Source: Ensifer sesbaniae
GTDB lineage: Bacteria; Pseudomonadota; Alphaproteobacteria; Rhizobiales; Rhizobiaceae
Direction of reading: 5' to 3'
Length of the DNA: 64,000 bases
NCBI RefSeq assembly: GCF_013283665.1
Contig: NZ_JABEKU010000001.1
Span: 186,001 to 250,000, forward strand
The notes under the pieces are model-generated. The model worked only from the letters and a program-made list of their open reading frames with translations. It made no database searches and was not told where the DNA came from. Shown in pieces: positions 44,148 to 54,640 of the stretch (the stretch's first letter is position 1; each line of letters begins with the position of its first letter). The translations under genes were made by a program, and so were the position numbers.

Positions 44148-44157
44148 TTGTATACAA
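44148..44157. promoter_or_regulatory. Perfect palindrome TTGTATACAA upstream of the LysR gene
   Basis: Ten self-complementary bases in the 270-base spacer between the amidotransferase and LysR genes. The T-TGT-AT-ACA-A form is common for GntR-type sites. It is about 125 bases upstream of the LysR start. Confidence 0.35.
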
Positions 44158-44281
44158 GATAATAAATTCAGTGCATTCAATCTTGGTGTTACGCGTGAAC
44201 TGGCCTGCCTGGGAATCGCACGGCGCGGCGATTGGCTGACGAGCCCTCGCCCAACCGGCTCCAGCGCATTCGGGGGGACGA

Positions 44282-45142
44282 ATGAACCGTTATCCCATGT
44301 TCAATCCCCAGCTGTTGCTCAGCTTTGTCGCCATTTGTGAAAGCAACAGCTTCACCCGCGCTGCCGAGCGGGTAAACCTTTCCCAATCGACAGTCAGCCA
44401 GCAAATTCGCCGACTGGAAGACATGCTCGGGAAAGCGCTTTTCGAGCGCTCATCGCATCTGGTGCAACTGACGGAAGAGGGCGTCAAGTTGCTGAGCTAT
44501 GCACGGCGCATCATCGCGTTGAACGAAGAGGCGCATGATGCCTTGGCTGGTCCCTGGCGTGACGGCGTGCTCCGGTTGGGAATGCCTGAGGATTTCACGG
44601 TACCGACGGTCGACTTGCTGGCGTCGTTCAACAGCCAGCATCCACACTTGCGATTGGATGTCACCAGCGGCCTGAGCGCGGATCTGCAACTTGCCTACCG
44701 GGAGGGAGAGCTCGATCTCATCCTCGTCAAGCAGCGCCGCAAGCAATTGCCGCGCGCCGCCAGACCCGAACCCCTGCTGTGGTTGGACAGCGTCGTGCGT
44801 CCGGCGATCGAACAATTGCCGGTGCCGCTGGCAGTGTTTCCGCTCAACGGCCTCTATCGCGAGGAATTGTGCCAGGCGCTCGACAGCCTGGGTATACGCT
44901 GGCGCATTAGCTACTGCAGCGCCAGTCTCGCGGCCCTGGCCGCCGCTTCCGCTGCCGGTCTTGGCGTCAGTCTGTTGCCCGCCAGCTGCAGGCTGCCGTC
45001 CCATCGCGTGCTGGGTGCCGCCGAGCGCCTGCCGCCTGTCGATGACTTCGAGCTGGCTCTCTTTTATCGCGACAACGCCAGTGCCGCCACGCTCGCGCTG
45101 GCGGAGCGCCTTATCGAGTATTGTGGCCTGAGGCGGTCATAG
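44282..45142 (+). CDS. LysR-family regulator
   Basis: 286 residues. The N-terminal winged HTH reads LLLSFVAICESNSFTRAAER and NLSQSTVSQQIRRLEDMLGKALFERSS, a standard LysR start. The C-terminal co-inducer domain (about 95-286) includes LRLGMPEDFTVPTVDLLASF. It resembles the LrhA/HexA branch. It is upstream of and co-directional with the Tat-exported amidohydrolase, whose upstream region carries two direct repeats that may be its binding sites. Confidence 0.92.
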   Translation: MNRYPMFNPQLLLSFVAICESNSFTRAAERVNLSQSTVSQQIRRLEDMLGKALFERSSHLVQLTEEGVKLLSYARRIIALNEEAHDALAGPWRDGVLRLGMPEDFTVPTVDLLASFNSQHPHLRLDVTSGLSADLQLAYREGELDLILVKQRRKQLPRAARPEPLLWLDSVVRPAIEQLPVPLAVFPLNGLYREELCQALDSLGIRWRISYCSASLAALAAASAAGLGVSLLPASCRLPSHRVLGAAERLPPVDDFELALFYRDNASAATLALAERLIEYCGLRRS

Positions 45143-45195
45143 ACGGAAGCGTCTCCCTCGCTTGTCATTGACTATCACTACGAAGCTGGCCGCAT

Positions 45196-45229
45196 GCATT
45201 GGCAAATCGAATAGCCAGCATTGGCAAAT
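45196..45229. promoter_or_regulatory. Tandem direct repeat GCATTGGCAAAT, 22-base period
   Basis: Two exact 12-base copies, 45196-45207 and 45218-45229, start 22 bases apart, i.e. about two helical turns, so both face the same side of the DNA. They lie 65 bases upstream of the Tat-amidohydrolase gene. Tandem sites with this spacing suit a dimeric activator such as the adjacent LysR protein. Confidence 0.5.
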
Positions 45230-45293
45230 GTCGCTGCCATGCCTTGGCGCCGTTCGGTAGATTGCCGGCTCTAATACTATCCATGATGAGGCA

Positions 45294-46694
45294 ATGATGT
45301 TGGAACAGATGCTACCGCAAAGCCGCAGGACCTTTCTCAGCCGGACCGGGATGCTCACCACCGCTTGCGCTGTCGCTGGCTTTGCTGGCGGAGCGGTTCG
45401 CGAGGCATCGGCCAGCGCCGGTGACGGTGCCGGCGAGACAAATACCAAGACGCTCGCGGATCGCCACTACGTTTTGACCGGCGTGCGATTGGAGGAGGGG
45501 TTTGAGCGCGACGGCGATATCGTCGTCGCCACGCGGACTGCGCTCTACGCGTTGGAGATCAAGGACGGCGCGATCGTTGCCTTGCATCCGGAAAAGGCGA
45601 CCTTGCCCGGAAGTGTGCCGCAGTATCAGGCTCATGGCCAGCTTCTGTTGCCGGCGATGCGCGACATGCACATCCATCTGGACAAGACGTTCTATGGCGG
45701 CCCTTGGCAGGCGCCGCGCCCGCGTCAGGGCAAAACCATCATGGATATGATCGCGCTCGAGGAGAAGCTGCTTCCTCAGTTGCTGCCGACCTCGCGAGAG
45801 CGGGCCGAGGGGCTGATCGCCCTCCTGCAGTCCAAGGGAACAACCGTCGCGCGTAGCCATTGCAACATCGACCCCGTTAGTGGCCTCAAGAGCCTCGAGC
45901 ACCTGCAGCAGGCATTGGAGAACCATCGTGACGATTTCGTGTGCGAGATCGTCGCCTTCCCCCAGCACGGCCTGCTTCACTCCAAGGTCGACGGTCTGAT
46001 GCGCGAAGCGATGCAGATGGGCGTTCAGTATGTCGGCGGCCTGGACCCGACGAATGTCGACGGCGCCATTGAAAAGTCACTCGATGCCATGTTCCAGATC
46101 GCCCTGGACAACGGCAAAGGGGTCGACATTCATCTGCACGAAACGAGCCCTGCTGGTGTTGCGGCGGTCAATTACATGATCGAGACCGTTGAAAAGAACC
46201 CGGCTCTGCGTGGCAAAGTCACGATCAGCCACGCCTTCGCATTGACCACACTTGCTCCGGAAGCCTTGGAGGAGACAGCCTCGCGCCTCGCGGAACAGAA
46301 GATCTCGATTGCCTCGACGGTGCCGATCGGAGCGCTGATGATGCCCTTGCCGCAACTGTCTGAGAAGGGGGTCTTCGTCATGACCGGAACCGATAGCGTC
46401 ATCGACCACTGGTCGCCATTCGGCAGCGGGGACATGTTGGAAAAGGCGTATCTCTATGCGCAGCTTTATCGTGGGTCGGACGAATTCCGCCTCTCGCGGT
46501 CCATGTCGATCGCCACCGGCGGCATCCTGCCCCTCGACCACGAGGGCAAACGGGCCTGGCCAAATGTCGGCGACGAGGCCTCATTCACGCTTGTCGGGGC
46601 GAGCTGCTCGGCAGAGGCAGTGGCCCGCGTGCCGGCGAGGTCCGCGACCTTCCACAAAGGGCGCCTGGTGTCGGGCGGGCTCGGCGAGGCCTGA
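45294..46694 (+). CDS. Tat-exported cytosine-deaminase-like amidohydrolase
   Basis: 466 residues. The N-terminus has the twin-arginine motif SRRTFLS followed by a hydrophobic stretch (GMLTTACAVAGFAGGAV), so it is probably exported folded to the periplasm. The amidohydrolase barrel contains MHIHLDKTF (first metal site), RSHCNIDP, VDIHLHET, ISHAFAL and the late aspartate in VMTGTDSVIDHW. This layout matches cytosine-deaminase-like metal-dependent hydrolases. It is homologous to the cytosolic enzyme at 56044 (shared VAFPQ-G-L, VGG-DP and DIHLHE blocks). Export of such a deaminase is unusual; the substrate is unknown. It converges with a GntR gene. Confidence 0.85.
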   Translation: MMLEQMLPQSRRTFLSRTGMLTTACAVAGFAGGAVREASASAGDGAGETNTKTLADRHYVLTGVRLEEGFERDGDIVVATRTALYALEIKDGAIVALHPEKATLPGSVPQYQAHGQLLLPAMRDMHIHLDKTFYGGPWQAPRPRQGKTIMDMIALEEKLLPQLLPTSRERAEGLIALLQSKGTTVARSHCNIDPVSGLKSLEHLQQALENHRDDFVCEIVAFPQHGLLHSKVDGLMREAMQMGVQYVGGLDPTNVDGAIEKSLDAMFQIALDNGKGVDIHLHETSPAGVAAVNYMIETVEKNPALRGKVTISHAFALTTLAPEALEETASRLAEQKISIASTVPIGALMMPLPQLSEKGVFVMTGTDSVIDHWSPFGSGDMLEKAYLYAQLYRGSDEFRLSRSMSIATGGILPLDHEGKRAWPNVGDEASFTLVGASCSAEAVARVPARSATFHKGRLVSGGLGEA

Positions 46695-46838
46695 TAAAGC
46701 TCAGGGTTTCCCTGTGACCACTTCGACGTTCGTCATCGCGGAGCCGGGCAGCGTCTGCCCCTTGCCGAATGACGAAGTGGGCCAGGGGCCGATGCCGCGG
46801 ATGTCCAAGGAAAGGCTCGCGCGCCGACTGCCGCATAA

Positions 46839-46865
46839 GGCTCCCGGATATCTTCCGGGAGCGCC
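46839..46865. terminator. Bidirectional hairpin between convergent genes
   Basis: GGCTCCCGG (46839-46847) pairs with CCGGGAGC(G)CC (46855-46865) around the loop ATATCTT. It lies between the convergent Tat-amidohydrolase and GntR genes and is a plausible terminator on both strands; the T-richness after it (GCGTTTCGTCT) is modest. Confidence 0.55.
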
Positions 46866-46874
46866 GCGTTTCGT

Positions 46875-47579
46875 CTAGGCAAGGCCCTCCGCCACAGCGT
46901 AGGCGGAGAGCACCTCCTTGATGTTTCTGTCCCCGTCGGTCGGAAGCAACGCACGCGTCGTCACGGAGTCGAGGTGATGTGCCATGAGGGCTGCCGCCTC
47001 GTCGGTCTTGCCGGCGATCAATTTGTCCAGAAGCTCCTGGTGCTCCGATACGGCGCATTCCGAAGAATGCGGCCGCCCATAGAGTGCAAGGATCAGGGAA
47101 CTGCGCGCGACCAGTTCGTTCACGTAGCGGATGAGGCTGGCGTTGTTCGTCATCTGAGCAAGGAGTGTGTGGAATTCGCCCGCCAGGCGGATCGATTGAG
47201 CGCGCTCCTTCTTCGCGGCTTCCTCGGCTTCAATATGAGACGAGAGAATGCCGATTTGCTCTTGCGTCAGTTTTCCGGAAAGCGTCTCTACCACAAGACG
47301 TTCCAGCGCCATTCGGGTAAGGAACAGATTGCGTCCTTCCTCAAGGGTTGGCCGCGCAACCACTGCTCCCCTGTTTGGCCTGAGCTCTACCAGCCCTTCC
47401 TCGCTCAGGCGAACCAGCGCCTCGCGCACCAGGGTTCTGCTGACCCCCAGCCTTTCGCCGATTGAATCTTCCGGCAGCTTCGATCCTGGAGACAGCGCCT
47501 GATCAAGGATTGCCCGCTTCAGGACGCGATGAACGGCCTGAGCGCGGCCACCGCCCGTTTCGTTCTCTTTCTTTGCCAT
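46875..47579 (-). CDS. GntR-family (FCD) regulator 1
   Basis: 234 residues from the ATG at 47579 (GGAG upstream). The winged HTH includes LKRAILDQALSPGSKLPEDS, IGERLGVSRTLVREALVRLSEEG and LVELRPNRGAVV. The FCD sensor domain follows with GEFHTLLAQMTNNASL and the late YGRPHSSECAVSEH, where the histidines are probable metal ligands. It is a close paralogue of the regulator at 57277. Both have an ATTGCATACAA motif nearby (here 37 bases upstream of its start). It is presumably a repressor of the deaminase/transport genes and of itself. Confidence 0.92.
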   Translation of the reverse strand: MAKKENETGGGRAQAVHRVLKRAILDQALSPGSKLPEDSIGERLGVSRTLVREALVRLSEEGLVELRPNRGAVVARPTLEEGRNLFLTRMALERLVVETLSGKLTQEQIGILSSHIEAEEAAKKERAQSIRLAGEFHTLLAQMTNNASLIRYVNELVARSSLILALYGRPHSSECAVSEHQELLDKLIAGKTDEAAALMAHHLDSVTTRALLPTDGDRNIKEVLSAYAVAEGLA

Positions 47580-47615
47580 ACTGGTCACTCCGAGCCGTCG
47601 CAATTATCTCTTCGA

Positions 47616-47626
47616 ATTGCATACAA
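47616..47626. promoter_or_regulatory. GntR-type motif ATTGCATACAA, site A
   Basis: Lies just upstream of the GntR1 start, in its promoter. The same 11 bases occur on the opposite strand at 58063-58073, and a related form (ATTGGATACGAAT) occurs at 54514-54526. Autoregulation is inferred. Confidence 0.5.
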
Positions 47627-47753
47627 AACGGCGACATGTCTAGTGTATTGGTCTCGTCCGCCACCGGTATCCGCGGGAACCGCAAGAGCCGCCGCCCGGA
47701 AAGTCTCGTCGACTGCCCGAGCGCGGCCAAAGCCTTTGAGAGCAAGACGTCGC

Positions 47754-48950
47754 TCAGATGGGTGACTGCATGGCCTGCGCGTAGCGCGATGGGTTGAAGC
47801 GCGTGTAGAGGAAGAACACGCTGACGACGCAGGCAAGGTGCAGCGTCCAGCCAGCGGCGAAGCTGCCGCTGACATCGTGCAGAAATGCCGTGGCAAACGG
47901 GCCGAGGGACGCGATCAGGAAACCACCGCCCTGCATCAATGCCACCAGCACGCCGGCCTCTTCCGGCCGCGGCAGATGGTCGAGGGCGGTGACGATCGCC
48001 AACGAGAAGCTGCTGCCAAGGCCGGCGCCGCACAGGCCAACCCAGACCGCGGGCGCTGCCTGGGGCAGGAACGCGAGGCCGGCAAAACCGATCGCCTGCA
48101 TCGCCAGCGTCAAGCGCAGAAACGCGCGGCGATCGATACTGCGGCGAGCCAAAATCGGCAGGGCGAGGGCCGCCGCCGCCTGACAGATCGCCATCAGCGC
48201 CACGAGATTGCCGCTATCTCCGCTGCTCCAACCGAGGGACTGGTAATAGGAGGCGAGCCAGGCGACGGCGGAAGAGTAACCGGCGTTGACCAGGCCGAAG
48301 GCGAGAATAAGTGTCCAGGTCCGTGGTCGGCGGAGCAGCCGGCCGGTGAGCGCCTTGTCCGGACGATCGCTACGTGAGTCCGACAGGATCAGCCAGGCGG
48401 CACCGAGAGCAACGAACGCTGGCGCCGCGAGCCAGGCGAGGGCCGGGCGCCAGCCGGAACCGTGATTGACGAGAAATGGCGTCAGCCGCGCGCCCAACGC
48501 TCCGCCACCCATCAGAACCGCGGAATAGAGCCCGGTGACCACCGGTATGCTCCGGGGAAACTCCGCCTTGATGATGCCGGGGAAAGCCGCCTGGATGAAA
48601 GCGACGCCGGCGCCGCAAAGGGCAGCCGTCAGCACCAATGCTGCGCCGCCCGGCGCGACGAGGCGGAGCAGCGAGCCGGCCGCCAGCACAAACAGGGCGA
48701 TGAGAATGCCGCGCCGCGTGCCGATCAAGGCCTGCACAGAAGGAGACACGAAGGCGCCCACACCCATCAGCATCATCGGCAACAATGTCAGCAGGGCCAG
48801 GCTGCCATATCCCATGCCGGTATCGGCGACGATCTCGGACAGCACGGGCCCGGGAGCGGTGAGAAATGGCCGCAGGTTGACGGCGACCAGCACGACGAGA
48901 ATGAGCAGCATCCATTGGCGGCCCGTCGTGGGCTTTGATGAATTGGGCAT
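47754..48950 (-). CDS. MFS transporter, CynX/NimT-like
   Basis: 398 residues with about twelve predicted helices. The N-terminal NLRPFLTAPGPVLSEIVADT and the PMMLMGVGAFVSP-like region are typical of the CynX/NimT branch (cyanate and nitroimidazole transport-like). The gene is on the same strand as the peptide-type ABC genes, 211 bases after the fused ATPase, so they may share a transcript. Direction and substrate are unknown. The start is ATG 48950. Confidence 0.85.
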   Translation of the reverse strand: MPNSSKPTTGRQWMLLILVVLVAVNLRPFLTAPGPVLSEIVADTGMGYGSLALLTLLPMMLMGVGAFVSPSVQALIGTRRGILIALFVLAAGSLLRLVAPGGAALVLTAALCGAGVAFIQAAFPGIIKAEFPRSIPVVTGLYSAVLMGGGALGARLTPFLVNHGSGWRPALAWLAAPAFVALGAAWLILSDSRSDRPDKALTGRLLRRPRTWTLILAFGLVNAGYSSAVAWLASYYQSLGWSSGDSGNLVALMAICQAAAALALPILARRSIDRRAFLRLTLAMQAIGFAGLAFLPQAAPAVWVGLCGAGLGSSFSLAIVTALDHLPRPEEAGVLVALMQGGGFLIASLGPFATAFLHDVSGSFAAGWTLHLACVVSVFFLYTRFNPSRYAQAMQSPI

Positions 48951-49161
48951 GATTGGGTATTTCCTTACGTCTTCTTCTTGTTTTGTGGCCCGAAGGGGTA
49001 CTTGCGCGCTGGCGCGTCAATCGTTGGCGATTGCGCAAAAGCGGCCGGCGCAAGCCGCGGAAGCGGCGGGCGAATGAGGATGCTGGCGACAGGTTCCCGA
49101 CCGCGCCGACTTTGGCCGGCGAAGCGCAGGGGCGGGAGTATCGGTCTTTGGTTCTCCAGGC

Positions 49162-50874
<1,713 letters not shown>

Positions 50875-50875
50875 C

Positions 50876-51772
50876 TCATGTCGCCATCAGTTTCGGGTTG
50901 AAGTGGTCGCGCAGGTAGTCGCCGATCACATTGACGGCCAGCACGAGGATGACCAGCACCGTCGCGGGCATCACCGCGATCCACCAGAGACCGGAGAACA
51001 GGAACTGGTTGCCGATGCGGATCAGCGTGCCGAGCGAAGGATAGGTCGGCGGCATGCCCGCGCCGAGGAACGAGAGCGTCGCTTCCGTCAGGATTGCGCC
51101 GGCGAGGTTGATCGTGGCGATGACCATCACCGAACTCATGATGTTCGGCAGGATGTGGCGGGCCATGATGCGGGGCGACGGCAGGCCGATGACCTTGGCG
51201 GCGCGCACATAGTCCCGCGCGATCTCCACCATGGTCGAGGCGCGCACGGTCCGCGCGTATTGGACCCATTCGTTGATGGCGATGGAGAAGATCAGCACCA
51301 GCGGCGCCCAGGCAAGCATCGCATCGGCGCTAAGCTGTGCGCGGGCGATGCCGCTGATGAGCAATGCAACGAGGATGGTCGGGAAGCTCACGAATATATC
51401 GGCGACGCGCATCACGATGCCGTCGACCATGCCGCCGAAGAAGCCGGCAATGAGGCCAAGCACGACGCCGAGCATGGCCGCAAAGACCACGGCGCCGAGG
51501 CCGATGACGACGGAGATCCTCAGCCCGAACAGAATGACGGAGACGAGGTCGCGTCCCTGGTTGTCCGTGCCGAGCAGGAAGCGGGAATCGCCGCCCTCCA
51601 TGAACACTGGCGGAATTTCCATGTCCATCAGCGAGTAGGAGGCGACGTCGCGCGGGTCCATCGGCGCGATCAGCGGTGCGAAGATGACGAGGATCAGCAT
51701 GATGGCGAGCACCAGGCTGGCGATGACAACGGAAACCGGCGGAAGCCGGCGCATCAGGGATTGCGTAGCCAT
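50876..51772 (-). CDS. Peptide-type ABC permease (DppC-like)
   Basis: 298 residues with a cytoplasmic N-terminal helix, then the DppC core: FLLGTDNQGRDLVSVILFGLRISVVIG and DYVRAAKVIGLPSPRIMARHILPN (EAA loop). It begins where DppB ends (1-base overlap at 51772) and ends one base before the ATPase start. Confidence 0.94.
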   Translation of the reverse strand: MATQSLMRRLPPVSVVIASLVLAIMLILVIFAPLIAPMDPRDVASYSLMDMEIPPVFMEGGDSRFLLGTDNQGRDLVSVILFGLRISVVIGLGAVVFAAMLGVVLGLIAGFFGGMVDGIVMRVADIFVSFPTILVALLISGIARAQLSADAMLAWAPLVLIFSIAINEWVQYARTVRASTMVEIARDYVRAAKVIGLPSPRIMARHILPNIMSSVMVIATINLAGAILTEATLSFLGAGMPPTYPSLGTLIRIGNQFLFSGLWWIAVMPATVLVILVLAVNVIGDYLRDHFNPKLMAT

Positions 51773-52737
51773 TATCGTGTCCTCAGCCGCGGATCGATGA
51801 AGGTGTAGAGAATGTCGACGATCATGTTGATCATGACGAAGAGGAAGCCCACGAAGAGAAGGTAGGCCGCCAGCACCGGTACGTCAGGATAGCCGACCGC
51901 GTTGGTGAACAGCAGGCCCATGCCCGGCCATTGGAACACCGTCTCGGTGACGATCGCGAAGGCGATGAGCTGGCCGATCTGCAGCCCTGTGACCGTGACA
52001 ACCGGCATCAATGCGTTGCGCAGGGCAAGCTGCCCATAGATGTAGGTTCGCGGCAGGCCGCGTGCGAAGGCGAAGCGGATGTAATCCGACGACAAGACGT
52101 CGATCATCTCCGAGCGCACCAACCGCATGATCAGAGTGAGCTGGAACAATGCCAGCGTGATCGACGGCAGGATCAATGACTTCAGGCCTGAAAGCGAGAG
52201 GAAGCCGGTCTGCCAGAGCCCGATATCGACGAGATCTCCGCGTCCTGAGGATGGCAACCATCGCAGGTTTACCGCGAAAATCAGGATCAGCAGTAGGCCG
52301 GTGACGAAGGTGGGCATGGAAATGCCGACGAGTGTCGCAGACTGGGTCAGCCGTGAGAAAAAGGCGTGCGGCTTCAGCGCGCAGAGCACCCCGAGCGGAA
52401 TGCCGAGCGACAGCGCCAGCACGGTGGCAACGATCACCAGCTCCAGCGTGGCAGGAAGGCGGCTGAGCAACAGGCTCGTCACGGGCTGCTGGTAGCGGTA
52501 GCTCGTGCCGAGATCGCCGGTCACCACCTGGCCGAGGAAATTGACGAACTGAGCCAGGACCGGCTTATCGAGGCCGAGGGCGACGCGTACGGCGTCCTTT
52601 TCCGCCTGGGTCGCGCCTTCGCGCACCATTGAGGCGACGGGATCGCCGACGAAACGAAACATGACGAAGGCGATGGCGGTCACCGCAACCATCACGAGGA
52701 TGGCCTGAAGCAGCCTGACTGAAAGGAGTCTGATCAT
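51772..52737 (-). CDS. Peptide-type ABC permease (DppB-like)
   Basis: 321 residues with six predicted helices. VGDPVASMVREGATQAEKDA, DLGTSYRYQQPV and IRFAFARGLPRTYIYGQLALRNAL (EAA loop) are DppB marks. It overlaps DppC by one base and is separated from the binding-protein gene by 163 bases that contain a strong hairpin. Confidence 0.94.
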   Translation of the reverse strand: MIRLLSVRLLQAILVMVAVTAIAFVMFRFVGDPVASMVREGATQAEKDAVRVALGLDKPVLAQFVNFLGQVVTGDLGTSYRYQQPVTSLLLSRLPATLELVIVATVLALSLGIPLGVLCALKPHAFFSRLTQSATLVGISMPTFVTGLLLILIFAVNLRWLPSSGRGDLVDIGLWQTGFLSLSGLKSLILPSITLALFQLTLIMRLVRSEMIDVLSSDYIRFAFARGLPRTYIYGQLALRNALMPVVTVTGLQIGQLIAFAIVTETVFQWPGMGLLFTNAVGYPDVPVLAAYLLFVGFLFVMINMIVDILYTFIDPRLRTR

Positions 52738-52846
52738 CGGATAGTCCTTACGGGGAGCGATGTTGCCCGAAGGGGGCGGCTACCGGGTCGTACGCTCCCG
52801 CTTCCTCCGTGCCGTCGCCGGTCATGGAGGGGTTAACCCGGTTTGC

Positions 52847-52885
52847 GGCCCAGTCCCGGCTTGCTTTCGCTCGCCAGGACTGGCC
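52847..52885 (-). other. Intercistronic hairpin after the family 5 binding-protein gene
   Basis: GGCC-AGTCC-GGC arms (52847-52860 and 52873-52885) pair with only single-base bulges. It lies just downstream of the binding-protein stop (minus strand). A T-run is lacking, so it is probably an mRNA-stabilising or partially terminating structure that lowers permease expression. Confidence 0.55.
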
Positions 52886-52900
52886 TTGGGAGAATCCCGA

Positions 52901-54475
52901 CTACTTCCTTATTTGCGCGAACCACGGACGCACGTACTCGTCCGGGAACTGCGGCATGTCGACCTTGCTGCTCATCGCCCAGGCGACCGGCTGCTGGTGC
53001 AGCGGCAGATAGAGGACCTCGTCATGCGTAATACGGAAGGCCTGCTTCAGATCCTCGATGCGCTTGGCTTCGTCGAGTTCCGTCGAAGCGGCATAGGCCA
53101 GCTTGTCGATCTCGGGATTGGAAAGCCCATCGGCGTTGCTGCCGCCGAAGGTGCCGTCATTCGTCGCCAGGAGCGCTTGCAGCGGGCTAAAGCCATCCAT
53201 CGGCGGTAGCGAGGCCCAGCCGAGAAGGTAGATGTCGAACTCCCCCTTGTCGGTACGCGGGAAATAGGTCGTCTTGCTCTCGACACTCACGTTGGCTTGG
53301 ACCCCGATCTGCGCCCACATGGAAGCGACCGCAAGGCAGATCTGTTCGTCGGCGATATAGCGGTCGTTGGGGCAGGCGAGCCCGGTCTTGAAGCCATCCG
53401 GATAGCCGGCCTCGGCCAGCAGCGCCTTGGCCTTGGCGACATCGTAAGGCAGGGGCACATCGATGTCTTCATCGTAACCGGTCACCGCCGGTGCGACCAG
53501 CATGCCGGCTGTACGGGACTTGCCGCGCATCAGGCGCTTCTGGATCGTGTTGGTATCGATCGCTTGCCACAATGCCTGGCGCACGCGCACATCGCGCAGC
53601 GGGTTCGGTTGGCCCGGAGTTGCATGCAGTTCCGGCCGGTAGCTGAATACGAAGAAGATGGTGCGAAGCGACGGGTTTTCGACAACCTTCAGGCCGTCGG
53701 TGGCCGCAATGCGGTCGATGTCCTGCAGCGGAACCGGTGCAATCATGTCGACTTCACCCGACATCAGCGCCGCGACGCGGGTTGCGTCGGAGGCGATCGG
53801 ACGGAATTCGACCTCGTCCAGATTATGCTGCGGCTTGTCCCACCACTCCTTGTTCACTTCGAAGACCGAGCGCGAGTCCGGCTCGTAGCTTTTCAGCTTG
53901 AAGGCGCCCGTGCCGTTGGCATGGTTGCTGGCATAGGTGACGACGCCGGTGGACGCATTGCCCGGCTTGAGCGCGTCATGCTCCTCCATCCACGGCTTGC
54001 TCATGATGTAGATGGCGGCAAGATCGTTGAGGAGCAGCGGGTAAGGGCCGCGCAGGATAAGGTCGACGGTATAGTCGTCCACCTTCTCGACGCCGACGAC
54101 GGTGGAAAGGTTCTCGCGGTTGCGGGCGCCGGGGTCGATCTGGCGCTGGATCGTCGCCACGACATCGTCGGCGTTGAAGGGCTGGCCTTCATGAAATTTC
54201 ACGCCCTGGCGCAGCTTGAAGCGCCAGCGCTTGGGCTCGATGACCTCCCAGGACGTGGCGAGCGCCGGCTCGAGCTTCAGATCCTTGTTACGGCGCACCA
54301 GCGGATCGAAAACCATGTGATGAACGCTCTGGGTGAAGCTGTCGACCTGGGCGTTCGGGTCGTAGGAAATGACATCGCCGGATGAGGCCCAGCGCAGCGT
54401 TTCGGCAAATGCCGGCGCAGACAGCGGCGTAAGCAGGGCGAGCCCTGCCAAGAGGGTCTTTATAGAGGTCTTCAC
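52901..54475 (-). CDS. Peptide/oligopeptide-type substrate-binding protein (family 5)
   Basis: 524 residues with a signal peptide (SIKTLLAGLALLTPLSAPAF, cleaved before ETLRW). Family 5 marks are ALATSWEVIEPKRWRFKLRQGVKFHEG near residue 70, DVRVRQALWQAID in the hinge region and LPLHQQPVAWAM near the C-terminus. Family 5 proteins bind peptides, nickel, opines or small amides; the neighbouring amidohydrolases suggest an amide or heterocycle ligand (inference). It is divergent from the TRZ/ATZ-like gene at 54641. Confidence 0.93.
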   Translation of the reverse strand: MKTSIKTLLAGLALLTPLSAPAFAETLRWASSGDVISYDPNAQVDSFTQSVHHMVFDPLVRRNKDLKLEPALATSWEVIEPKRWRFKLRQGVKFHEGQPFNADDVVATIQRQIDPGARNRENLSTVVGVEKVDDYTVDLILRGPYPLLLNDLAAIYIMSKPWMEEHDALKPGNASTGVVTYASNHANGTGAFKLKSYEPDSRSVFEVNKEWWDKPQHNLDEVEFRPIASDATRVAALMSGEVDMIAPVPLQDIDRIAATDGLKVVENPSLRTIFFVFSYRPELHATPGQPNPLRDVRVRQALWQAIDTNTIQKRLMRGKSRTAGMLVAPAVTGYDEDIDVPLPYDVAKAKALLAEAGYPDGFKTGLACPNDRYIADEQICLAVASMWAQIGVQANVSVESKTTYFPRTDKGEFDIYLLGWASLPPMDGFSPLQALLATNDGTFGGSNADGLSNPEIDKLAYAASTELDEAKRIEDLKQAFRITHDEVLYLPLHQQPVAWAMSSKVDMPQFPDEYVRPWFAQIRK

Positions 54476-54513
54476 TGGTTTCTCCCGTTTAACGTATACA
54501 TATTGTCTTTGCT

Positions 54514-54526
54514 ATTGGATACGAAT
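54514..54526. promoter_or_regulatory. GntR-type motif ATTGGATACGAAT, site B
   Basis: Imperfect dyad (ATT-G-C-AAT) in the 165-base divergent spacer between the binding-protein gene and the TRZ/ATZ-like gene. It differs from site A by two bases over the first eleven. A GTATAC also lies at 54494-54499. One regulator could thus control both directions. Confidence 0.4.
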
Positions 54527-54640
54527 GGTCCCATAAATAGTGTACATCTGCTGCAAACAAGATCAAGATGGCGAAGGTCGTTTTGGCGCCGCTTTGTCAA
54601 AAAAGAACGCCAAAGCCAGCAGCCGGAGAGGGAACCTGCC

